From CAMPJU01 sp046566095 (lineage in GTDB: Bacteria; Pseudomonadota; Gammaproteobacteria; Xanthomonadales; Xanthomonadaceae): DNA of 13,481 nt. The notes beneath the pieces are model-generated. The model searched no databases. It was not told the origin of the DNA and saw only the letters and a program-made list of their open reading frames with translations. Each line of letters begins with the position of its first letter. Position 1 is the stretch's first letter. The stretch is taken from contig JBKHXI010000222.1 in the NCBI GenBank assembly GCA_046566095.1, positions 1 to 13,481 on the forward strand, written 5' to 3'. Made by a program: the position numbers and the translations under genes. Shown here one piece after another: positions 6,727 to 13,107 of the stretch.

Positions 6727-7939
6727 CGACCCCTCCGGACCGCGGCGCCTGCAGGCGCTTGCGGAACTCGGCCTGGCGGCGGGTGCGGTCGGCGACCTGG
6801 CCCTTGAGCTGGCCGCAGGCCGCGTCGATGTCGTCGCCGCGGGTGCGGCGCACCGGCGCGATCATGCCGGCGTTGTTGAGCTGCTTCTGGAAGGCGCGGA
6901 TGGCAGCCTCGTCCGGGCGTTCGTAGCGGGTGCCGGGGAACGGATTGAACGGGATCAGGTTGACCTTGGCCGCGTCCTTCATCTGCACCCGGCGGTCGAA
7001 ATCGCGCATCAGCCGCACCAGGCCGCGCGCGTGCTCGGGCTGGTCGTTGACGCCCTTCATCAGGGTGTACTCGAAGGTCACCGAGGTCCCGCGCTTGCGC
7101 AGCGCGTAACGCACGCACGCGTCCATCAGTTCGGCGATCGGGTACTTGCGGTTGAGCGGGACCAGCTCGCTGCGCAGCTCGTCGGTCGGCGCGTGCAGCG
7201 AGACCGCGAGCGACACGTCGCTCTCCTCGCCGAGGCGGTCGATCATCGGCACCATGCCGGCGGTCGACAGGGTCACGCGCTTGTTGGCGAGGCCGTAGCC
7301 CAGGTCGTCGCGCATGATGCCCATCGCGCGCACCACGTTGTCGAAGTTCGCCAGCGGCTCGCCCATGCCCATCATCACCACGTTGGTCAGCCGGCGCTGG
7401 CGGTGCGGCACGTTGCCCAGGTGGCGGGCGGCGACCCAGACCTGGCCGATGATCTCGGCCGCCGACAGGTTGCGGTTGAAGCCCTGGGTGCCGGTGGAAC
7501 AGAACGTGCAGTTGAGGGTGCATCCGACCTGCGAGGACACGCACAGGGTGCCGCGGCCCTTGTCCGGGATGAACACCGCCTCGACCGCATTCCTGGGATC
7601 CATGCCCAGCAGCCACTTGTGGGTGCCGTCGGCCGAGGCCCTGTCGAACAGGACCTGTGGAGCCTGCACCACGGCCTTGTCCTCGAGCTTGGCGCGCAGC
7701 GCCTTGCCCAGGTCGGTCATCTGCGCGAAGTCGGTGACGTGGCGGTGGTGGATCCACTTCATCACCTGGTGGGCGCGGTAGCGCTTCTCGCCCAGCGCCT
7801 GCTCGAAGAAGTCCTCGAGGGCGGCGCGGTCCAGGTCGAACAGGTTGCGCCGCGCCCCGCCGTCGGCGGCCGCGGGCGCCGCCGCGCCGGGTGCGGCGGC
7901 GGGGTCGATGGCGCTGCGGATGGCGGGGGCGTCGGACAT
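6713..7939 (-). CDS. rlmN: Dual-specificity RNA methyltransferase RlmN
   Basis: RlmN is a radical-SAM enzyme that methylates C2 of adenosine 2503 in 23S rRNA and of A37 in some tRNAs. The 408-residue product shows the iron-sulfur motif CTLNCTFC, with cluster ligands Cys140, Cys144 and Cys147. The upstream TLCVSSQVGC holds Cys133, and the C-terminal CGQL holds the methyl-carrying Cys375. The spacings match E. coli Cys118, Cys125/129/132 and Cys355. GMGEP (SAM-binding) and SLHAP are also present. The first 30 residues are an Ala/Pro-rich, low-complexity extension. The ATG at 7939 is 44 bp past the ndk stop with only a weak ribosome-binding site, so the true start could be a little further in. 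The gene runs into pilW with a 14-bp overlap. Confidence 0.97.
   Translation of the reverse strand: MSDAPAIRSAIDPAAAPGAAAPAAADGGARRNLFDLDRAALEDFFEQALGEKRYRAHQVMKWIHHRHVTDFAQMTDLGKALRAKLEDKAVVQAPQVLFDRASADGTHKWLLGMDPRNAVEAVFIPDKGRGTLCVSSQVGCTLNCTFCSTGTQGFNRNLSAAEIIGQVWVAARHLGNVPHRQRRLTNVVMMGMGEPLANFDNVVRAMGIMRDDLGYGLANKRVTLSTAGMVPMIDRLGEESDVSLAVSLHAPTDELRSELVPLNRKYPIAELMDACVRYALRKRGTSVTFEYTLMKGVNDQPEHARGLVRLMRDFDRRVQMKDAAKVNLIPFNPFPGTRYERPDEAAIRAFQKQLNNAGMIAPVRRTRGDDIDAACGQLKGQVADRTRRQAEFRKRLQAPRSGGVDAAA
6730..6736 (-). promoter_or_regulatory. Ribosome-binding site that decides the pilW start
   Basis: The minus strand reads GGAGGGG followed by TCG and the ATG at 6726. It is an excellent Shine-Dalgarno match lying inside the last codons of rlmN. 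It supports the longer start with the positively charged N-region over the internal Met at 6708, and it implies coupling to rlmN translation. Confidence 0.75.
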
Positions 7940-7983
7940 GGGGCGGCGGGCGTGCGGGTCAGTGCGGGTCGGGCGGTATGCGT

Positions 7984-8409
7984 TCAGCGCGCATGGATGT
8001 CGGTGGCGGCGAAGAAGTAGGCGATCTCGATCGCGGCGTTCTCCGGCGAATCGGAACCGTGCACGGCATTGGCGTCGATCGAGTCGGCGAAGTCGGCGCG
8101 GATGGTGCCGGCCTCGGCATCCTTCGGATTGGTCGCGCCCATCAGCTCGCGGTTCCTCAGCACCGCGCCCTCGCCTTCCAGCACCTGCACCATCACCGGG
8201 CCGGAGGTCATGAACTCGACCAGGGCGTTGAAGAACGGGCGCTCGCGATGCACCGCGTAGAAGCCTTCGGCGTCCCTGCGGCTGAGCTGGACCATGCGCG
8301 CGGCCACGACCTTGAGGCCGGCCTTCTCGAAGCGCGAATAGATTTCCCCGATCACGTTCTTGGCGACGGCATCGGGCTTGATGATGGACAGGGTGCGCTC
8401 CAGCGCCAT
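7984..8409 (-). CDS. ndk: Nucleoside diphosphate kinase
   Basis: Ndk moves the terminal phosphate of ATP onto other nucleoside diphosphates through a phosphohistidine, balancing NTP and dNTP pools in the cytoplasm. The 141-residue product has the family length and start (MALERTLSIIKPDAVAKN). The active-site motif is NAVHGSDS, with the phosphorylated His at residue 117. The motifs ERPFF and GATNPKDA and the tail ENAAIEIAYFF are also typical. The ATG at 8409 has GGAG eight bases upstream (8418-8421). It is the first gene of the minus-strand cluster and is preceded by a leader of about 100 bp containing a terminator-like hairpin, so its expression may be attenuated. Confidence 0.98.
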   Translation of the reverse strand: MALERTLSIIKPDAVAKNVIGEIYSRFEKAGLKVVAARMVQLSRRDAEGFYAVHRERPFFNALVEFMTSGPVMVQVLEGEGAVLRNRELMGATNPKDAEAGTIRADFADSIDANAVHGSDSPENAAIEIAYFFAATDIHAR

Positions 8410-8468
8410 GGATCTTTCTCCGGAAGGGGCGGCCGCGGAGAACTGCGCGACCTCCGAGGTTAACAGAA

Positions 8469-8492
8469 AAACCCGCGTGCGGACGCGGGTTT
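8469..8492 (-). terminator. Intrinsic terminator-like hairpin pointing toward ndk
   Basis: AAACCCGCGT (8469-8478) and ACGCGGGTTT (8483-8492) form a perfect 10-bp stem with a 4-nt loop. On the minus strand the stem is followed by a T-rich tract (TTTTTCTGTT), so termination is expected in the minus direction. No such tract follows on the plus strand. It lies 60 bp upstream of the ndk start, and no minus-strand gene is seen between it and the divergent tetR gene. It is either a terminator left from an earlier upstream gene, an attenuator in the ndk leader, or the end of a very short transcript. Confidence 0.75.
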
Positions 8493-8511
8493 AGCCGACA
8501 AGGCTGCGGTG

Positions 8512-8517
8512 ATTCTA
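8512..8517 (-). promoter_or_regulatory. Possible -10 box (TAGAAT) for ndk leader
   Basis: TAGAAT on the minus strand resembles the sigma-70 -10 hexamer TATAAT (5 of 6). The -35 region at 17-bp spacing (TGCGAA) is poor. If it is used, transcription would begin near 8505 and meet the hairpin at 8469-8492 almost at once. This is sequence resemblance only. Confidence 0.35.
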
Positions 8518-8547
8518 CCGGATCGGCGGCGCGTTTCGCACCCCCCC

Positions 8548-8571
8548 GTTTGCATCAAACAAGCGTTTGAT
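8548..8571. promoter_or_regulatory. Candidate operator of the PsrA-like TetR regulator
   Basis: ATCAAAC (8554-8560), four bases, and GTTTGAT (8565-8571) form a perfect 7-bp inverted repeat. GTTTG at 8548-8552 adds a second, interlocked GTTTG-N3-CAAAC palindrome. The core CAAAC-N4-GTTTG agrees with the motif published for Pseudomonas PsrA, (G/C)AAAC-N2-4-GTTT(G/C). It ends 13 bp before the tetR start, a place where a bound repressor would block transcription of its own operon. Autoregulation and response to fatty acyl ligands are inferred from PsrA. Confidence 0.65.
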
Positions 8572-8584
8572 ACAGGCTGGCGGG

Positions 8585-9223
8585 ATGACCGGCGCCCACT
8601 TCTCGACCAAGGACCGGATCCTCGCCGCCGCCGAGGAACTGTTCGCCCAGCACGGCTTCGCCGGGACCTCGCTGCGCCAGCTGACCGGCCGCGCCGACGT
8701 CAACATCGCCGCGGTCAACTATCACTTCGGCAGCAAGGAAAACCTGATCAACGAGGTCTTCCGCCGGCGCATGGACGAGATGACGCAGCAGCGCCTGGCG
8801 CGGCTCGAGGCCGCCGTCCGCGAACGCCCCGGGGACCTGGAGGCGGTGCTGGCCGCATTCGTGGAGCCGGCGCTGGAGATGGCCCGCGACCGCCACGGCG
8901 GCCCCGGCCGCGGCGCCTTCGTCAAGGTGCTGGCCCGCGCCTATGCCGAAAAGAACGACGGCCTGCGCCGCTTCCTGTCCGAGCGCTACGGGCATGTGCT
9001 GCGCGAGTTCGCCAGGGCGATCGCGGCCTGCCTGCCCGGGCTCGGCAAGGAACCGCTGTACTGGCGCCTGGATTTCCTGTCCGGCGCGTTGACCTATGCG
9101 ATGGCCGATTTCGGCCTGATCCGGCGCCCGCCCGGGGTGGCCGAGGCGGCGCACAGGGCGCGCGCCGCCCGGGAGCTGATCCGGTTCGCCGCCGCCGGCC
9201 TGCGGGCTTCCACGGATACTTGA
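8585..9223 (+). CDS. TetR-family regulator, PsrA-like, of fatty-acid degradation
   Basis: This is a 212-residue TetR-type repressor. The N-terminal helix-turn-helix (about residues 10-55) includes RILAAAEELFAQHGF, TSLRQLTGRADVNIAAVNYHFGSKENLI and the signature NYHFGSK at 45-51. The C-terminal ligand and dimer region resembles Pseudomonas PsrA, including a pattern like YWRLDFLSGALTYAMADFGLIR near the end. PsrA represses beta-oxidation genes and is released by long-chain fatty acids. The ATG at 8585 is chosen because alignment with TetR proteins begins shortly after it; a TTG at 8567 would overlap the operator and add six residues. The ribosome-binding site is weak. The gene ends 20 bp before fadN, so it is most likely the first gene of the operon it controls. 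The TetR family call is firm and the PsrA-like role is inferred. Confidence 0.85.
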   Translation: MTGAHFSTKDRILAAAEELFAQHGFAGTSLRQLTGRADVNIAAVNYHFGSKENLINEVFRRRMDEMTQQRLARLEAAVRERPGDLEAVLAAFVEPALEMARDRHGGPGRGAFVKVLARAYAEKNDGLRRFLSERYGHVLREFARAIAACLPGLGKEPLYWRLDFLSGALTYAMADFGLIRRPPGVAEAAHRARAARELIRFAAAGLRASTDT

Positions 9224-9243
9224 TCTTCAAGGAGTTGCACGAC

Positions 9244-11616
9244 ATGCCTGAGAAACTGCTTGTACGGCGGGCCGCGGTCCTTGGGGCCGGGGTGATGGGC
9301 GCCCAGATCGCCGCCCACCTGGTCAACGCCGGCATCGACACGGTGCTGTTCGACCTGCCGGCGCAGGACGGCGACCGCGACGGCATCGTCGCCCGGGCGA
9401 TCGCCAACCTGGGCAGGCTCAGCCCCGCCCCGCTGGCGGACAAGGCGCTGGCGGCGCGGATCGTGCCGGCCAACTACGACGAGGACCTGGCCTTGCTGGG
9501 CGACTGCGACCTGGTGATCGAGGCGATCGCCGAGCGGATGGACTGGAAGCAGGACCTGTACCGCAAGGTCGTCCCGCACCTGGCCGCGCATGCGGTCCTG
9601 GCCAGCAACACCTCGGGCCTGGGAATCAATGCCTTGGCCGATGTTCTTCCGAAATCTCTGCAAGCCCGCTTCTGCGGCGTGCACTTCTTCAACCCGCCGC
9701 GCTACATGCACCTGGCCGAGCTGATCCCGGCCAGGGGGACCGACCCGGCGGTGCTGGACGCACTCGAGGCGTTCCTCACCACCCAGCTCGGAAAGGGCGT
9801 GGTCCGTGCGCGCGACACCCCCAACTTCATCGGCAACCGCATCGGCGTGTTCTCGATGCTGGCGACCATGCACCACACCACCGCCTTCGGCCTTGGCTTC
9901 GATACCGTCGACGCCCTGACCGGCCCGGCGATCGGCCGCCCGAAGTCCGCGACCTACCGCACCGCCGACGTGGTCGGCCTGGACACCATGGCCCACGTCA
10001 TCCGGACCATGGCCGACACCCTGCCCGACGACCCCTGGCATCGCCACTTCGCGGCCCCGGCGTGGCTGGCGCGGCTGGTCGACCAGGGCGCGCTCGGCCA
10101 GAAGGCCGGCGCCGGCATCTACCGCAAGGCCGGCGGGCGGATCCAGGTGCTGGACCTTGCGGCCGGCGACTATCGTCCGGCCGAAGCCGAGGTCGCCGAA
10201 GAGGTCGCCGGGCTGCTCGGGGAACAGGATCCGGCGCGCAGGTTCGCCGCCCTGCGCGCCAGCGAGCACCCGCAGGCGCGGTTCCTGTGGGCGGCGTTCC
10301 GCGACCTGTTCCACTACAGCGCCTTCCACCTGGCCGACATCGCCGAAACCGCGCGCGACGTGGACCTGGCGATCCGCTGGGGCTACGGCTGGTCGCTGGG
10401 TCCGTTCGAGACCTGGCAGGCGGCCGGCTGGAAGCAGGTCGCCGACTGGATCGCCGAGGACATCGTCTCCGGCCGGGCGATGAGCGACGCGCCGCTGCCG
10501 GATTGGGTGTTCGACGGCCGCGACGGCGTGCACGGCGCCGAGGGCAGCTACAGCCCGGCCAGGAACGCCAGGCTGCCCCGCTCCGCCCTGCCGGTCCATC
10601 GCCGCCAGCGCTTCCCCGAGCTGCTGCTGGGCGAGCGCAGCGATCCGGGCGAGACCGTGTTCGAGAACGACGGCCTGCGCGCCTGGCACGACGGCGACGG
10701 GGTGCTGGTGGCCTCGTTCCGCACCAAGCTGCACACCGTCGACGACCGGGTGCTGTCCGGGCTGCAGGAGGCGATCGGCATCGCCGAGCGCGAGTTCCGG
10801 GCGATGGTGCTGTGGCAGCCGAAGGAGCCGTTCTCGGCCGGCGCGAACCTGGCCGGCGCGCTGGGCCTGCTGCAGGCCGGCGACCTCGCCGGCTTCGAGG
10901 CGATGGTCGCGGACTTCCAGGCCACCAGCCAGCGCATCAAGTACGCGCTGGTGCCGGTGGTGGCCGCGGTGCGGGGCATGGCCCTGGGCGGCGGCTGCGA
11001 GTTCCAGATGCACGCGGCGCAGACCGTGGCACACCTGGAGAGCTACGTCGGCCTGGTCGAGGCCGGCGTCGGCCTGTTGCCGGCCGGCGGCGGACTGAAG
11101 GAGCTGGCGCTGCGCGCGGCCCGGGCCGCCGGTCCCGGTGGCGACGTGTTCGCCCGGCTCAAGCCCTGGTTCGAGACCGTTGCCATGGCCAAGGTCTCGG
11201 GTTCGGCGCGCGAGGCGCAGGCCCTGGGCCTGCTGCGGCCGGACGACGCGGTGGTGCTGCACGCGCAGGAGCTGCTGCACGTCGCCCGCGTCCGGGCGCT
11301 GGCGCTGGCCGAATCGGGCTGGCGGCCGCCGCTGCCGGAGCGGCGGATCGAGGTCGCCGGCGACGTCGGCATCGCCAGCTTCCGGATGATGCTGGTCAAC
11401 ATGCTCGAGGGCCGCTTCATCAGCGAGCACGACCACGAGATCGCGCTGCGCATCGCCACCGTGCTGTGCGGCGGCGAGGTCGACCGCGGCGCCACGGTGG
11501 ACGAGGACTGGCTGCTGCGGCTGGAGCGCGAGCATTTCGTCGCGCTGGCGCGAATGCCACCGACCCAGGCCCGGATCGGACACATGCTCAAGACCGGCAA
11601 GCCGCTGCGGAATTGA
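9244..11616 (+). CDS. fadN: FadN-type 3-hydroxyacyl-CoA dehydrogenase / enoyl-CoA hydratase
   Basis: This bifunctional enzyme hydrates 2-enoyl-CoA and oxidises the resulting 3-hydroxyacyl-CoA with NAD, two steps of beta-oxidation. The 790-residue product has its domains in the FadN order, dehydrogenase first and hydratase last, the reverse of E. coli FadB. The NAD-binding motif is GAGVMG (residues 14-19), with NTSGLGI and NFIGNRIG further on. The catalytic His147 (GVHFFNP) and Glu159 are 12 residues apart, as in human HADH. The hydratase part shows SAGANL (about 531-536), ALGGGCE with Glu586 and LVEAGVGLLPAGGG with Glu606; these match Glu144 and Glu164 of rat enoyl-CoA hydratase, so both activities appear intact. 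Length agrees with Bacillus subtilis FadN (about 789). AAGGAG at 9229-9234 lies nine bases before the ATG. The frame is open further upstream through tetR, but that part is not coding. Confidence 0.95.
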   Translation: MPEKLLVRRAAVLGAGVMGAQIAAHLVNAGIDTVLFDLPAQDGDRDGIVARAIANLGRLSPAPLADKALAARIVPANYDEDLALLGDCDLVIEAIAERMDWKQDLYRKVVPHLAAHAVLASNTSGLGINALADVLPKSLQARFCGVHFFNPPRYMHLAELIPARGTDPAVLDALEAFLTTQLGKGVVRARDTPNFIGNRIGVFSMLATMHHTTAFGLGFDTVDALTGPAIGRPKSATYRTADVVGLDTMAHVIRTMADTLPDDPWHRHFAAPAWLARLVDQGALGQKAGAGIYRKAGGRIQVLDLAAGDYRPAEAEVAEEVAGLLGEQDPARRFAALRASEHPQARFLWAAFRDLFHYSAFHLADIAETARDVDLAIRWGYGWSLGPFETWQAAGWKQVADWIAEDIVSGRAMSDAPLPDWVFDGRDGVHGAEGSYSPARNARLPRSALPVHRRQRFPELLLGERSDPGETVFENDGLRAWHDGDGVLVASFRTKLHTVDDRVLSGLQEAIGIAEREFRAMVLWQPKEPFSAGANLAGALGLLQAGDLAGFEAMVADFQATSQRIKYALVPVVAAVRGMALGGGCEFQMHAAQTVAHLESYVGLVEAGVGLLPAGGGLKELALRAARAAGPGGDVFARLKPWFETVAMAKVSGSAREAQALGLLRPDDAVVLHAQELLHVARVRALALAESGWRPPLPERRIEVAGDVGIASFRMMLVNMLEGRFISEHDHEIALRIATVLCGGEVDRGATVDEDWLLRLEREHFVALARMPPTQARIGHMLKTGKPLRN

Positions 11617-11628
11617 GGTGGCGGACAG

Positions 11629-11727
11629 GTGATTGGTGATTCGTGATTGGTGATTCGAAACAGCGCGACTGCCCGCCTGCCTAACGCCAGAAGCTCACCA
11701 ATCAACCAATCACGAATCACCGATCAC
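11629..11727. repeat. Long imperfect inverted repeat of 7-bp units between fadN and fadA
   Basis: The left arm is a tandem pair of the 14-mer GTGATTGGTGATTC (11629-11642 and 11643-11656), that is, four 7-bp units GTGATT(G/C). The right arm carries degenerate copies in reverse orientation. Bases 11629-11650 match the complement of 11706-11727 over 22 positions with one T-G pair, and a further 5 bp (11651-11655 with 11700-11704) pair after a 1-base bulge. The loop is about 44 bases. In mRNA this would form a stem of about 27 bp starting 12 bp after the fadN stop and ending 17 bp before fadA. No T-run follows, so it is not a standard terminator. Confidence 0.85.
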
Positions 11728-11744
11728 GCTCCCGGAGAAAACAC

Positions 11745-12950
11745 ATGAAGCAGGTCCAGGACGCCTACATCGTCGCCGCGACGCGAACGCCGGTCGGCAA
11801 GGCCCCGCGCGGGGCGTTCCGCAACACCCGGCCGGACGAATTGCTGGCGCACGTGCTGCGCGCGGTCGTCGACCAGGCGCCGGGCATCGACCCGGCGCGT
11901 ATCGGCGACGTGATCGTCGGCTGCGCGATGCCCGAGGGCGAGCAGGGCATGAACGTGGCCCGCATCGGCGCGCTGCTGGCGGGGCTGCCGCACACGGTGG
12001 CGGCGCAGACCATCAACCGCTTCTGCTCGTCGGGGCTGCAGGCGGTGGCGCTGGCGGCCAACGAGATCCGCCTGGGCAATGCCGACCTCATGCTGGCCGG
12101 CGGCACCGAGAGCATGAGCATGGTGCCGATGATGGGCAACAAGGTGGCGCTGAGCCCGCAGGTGTTCGCCGGCGACCAGAACGTCGCCATCGCCTACGGC
12201 ATGGGCATCACCGCCGAGAAGGTTGCCGAGGAATGGAAGGTGTCCCGCGAGGACCAGGACGCGTTCGCGCTGGCCTCGCACCGCAAGGCGCTGGCGGCGA
12301 TCGGGTCGGGCGCGTTCGCGGACGAGATCGCGCCGTTCGAGGTGGTCTCGCGCCGCCCGGACGCGGACGGCCGTCGAATCGAGGTCGCGCGCACCCTGGT
12401 GGACACCGACGAGGGTCCGCGCCCGGACACGTCGGCCGAGGGGCTGGCGAAGCTGCGGCCGGTGTTCCGCAACGGCCAGTCCGGCGGCACCGTGACCGCC
12501 GGCAACAGCTCGCAGATGAGCGACGGCGCGGCGGCGGTGCTGCTGGCTTCGGAACAGGCGGTCAAGGAGTACGGGCTGGCGCCGCTCGCGCGCTTCGTCT
12601 CGTTCTCGGTGGCGGGCGTGCGGCCGGAGGTGATGGGGATCGGCCCGATCGCGGCGATCCCGAAGGCGCTGCGGCAGGCGGGCCTGTCGAAGGATCGGCT
12701 CGACTGGATCGAGCTCAACGAGGCCTTCGCGGCGCAGGCGCTGGCGGTGATCCGCGATTCGGAGCTCGATCCGGCCAGGGTCAACCCGCTCGGCGGCGCG
12801 ATCGCGCTCGGCCACCCGCTCGGCGCCACCGGCGCGGTGCGCACCGCGACCATCGTCCACGGCCTGCGCCGGACCGGCGGCAAGTACGGCATGGTGACCA
12901 TGTGCATCGGCACCGGCATGGGGGCGGCGGGCATCTTCGAGGCGCTGTGA
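11745..12950 (+). CDS. fadA: 3-ketoacyl-CoA thiolase (acetyl-CoA C-acyltransferase)
   Basis: The thiolase cleaves 3-ketoacyl-CoA with CoA to give acetyl-CoA and an acyl-CoA two carbons shorter, the last step of each beta-oxidation round. The 401-residue product has the family length. It shows the nucleophile Cys94 in INRFCSSGLQ, AGGTESMS, AGNSSQMSDGAAA, NEAFAAQ, His357 in GHPLGATGA and Cys387 in CIGTGMG, so the catalytic triad is complete. The start MKQVQDAYIVAATRTPVGK fits the family, and GGAG (11734-11737) lies seven bases before the ATG. It follows fadN by 128 bp, with a large inverted repeat in between, and probably forms the FadN-FadA pair known from Bacillus and Pseudomonas. A biosynthetic acetyl-CoA acetyltransferase is less likely given this context. 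Confidence 0.96.
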   Translation: MKQVQDAYIVAATRTPVGKAPRGAFRNTRPDELLAHVLRAVVDQAPGIDPARIGDVIVGCAMPEGEQGMNVARIGALLAGLPHTVAAQTINRFCSSGLQAVALAANEIRLGNADLMLAGGTESMSMVPMMGNKVALSPQVFAGDQNVAIAYGMGITAEKVAEEWKVSREDQDAFALASHRKALAAIGSGAFADEIAPFEVVSRRPDADGRRIEVARTLVDTDEGPRPDTSAEGLAKLRPVFRNGQSGGTVTAGNSSQMSDGAAAVLLASEQAVKEYGLAPLARFVSFSVAGVRPEVMGIGPIAAIPKALRQAGLSKDRLDWIELNEAFAAQALAVIRDSELDPARVNPLGGAIALGHPLGATGAVRTATIVHGLRRTGGKYGMVTMCIGTGMGAAGIFEAL

Positions 12951-12964
12951 CCCCCCCCGGGGGG
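12951..12964. repeat. C8G6 homopolymer palindrome right after fadA
   Basis: Eight C followed by six G begin directly after the fadA stop codon, and bases 12953-12964 are a perfect 12-bp palindrome. The flanking GCTG (12946-12949) and CAGC (12965-12968) could extend the pairing around a bulge. No T-run follows. Runs like this are prone to slippage and sequencing error, but a length change here would not alter the fadA reading frame. Confidence 0.5.
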
Positions 12965-12984
12965 CAGCTTCACTGGTTCTCCCC

Positions 12985-13098
12985 GGTGCAGGGGGCAGGC
13001 AGCCCCGGGCAGGACTGTCGGCGACATGGATGTCGCCGACAAGCCTACAGGGATGTATTCACGGCGTGTCCTGCCCGGGGCTGCCTGCCCCCTGCACC
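12985..13098. repeat. Nested palindromic element with perfect 31-bp arms
   Basis: The 31 bases at 12985-13015 are the exact reverse complement of those at 13068-13098 (arms begin GGTGCAGGGGGC and end CCCCCTGCACC). Inside lies a second perfect 12-bp hairpin, TGTCGGCGACAT (13016-13027) and ATGTCGCCGACA (13030-13041) with a 2-base loop. A 26-bp unpaired segment (13042-13067) contains AGCCTACAGGGATGTATTC. The element fills the space between two convergent genes and could act as a two-way terminator. Its form recalls non-autonomous intergenic repeats of the Xanthomonadaceae, but membership in a repeat family is not proven here. No coding capacity or target-site duplication was seen. Confidence 0.85.
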
Positions 13099-13107
13099 TG
13101 CTCCGTC

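Noticed and set aside
8509..9243. Upstream extension of the fadN frame through tetR, suggesting a fused protein
   Set aside because: The region is read in a different frame by the clear TetR protein, the extension is Arg-rich and meaningless, and fadN has its own good ribosome-binding site and canonical N-terminus at 9244.
9094..11583. An 829-codon minus-strand open frame antisense to fadN
   Set aside because: Same cause as above: it mirrors fadN, which has complete catalytic motifs, and the antisense product resembles no family.
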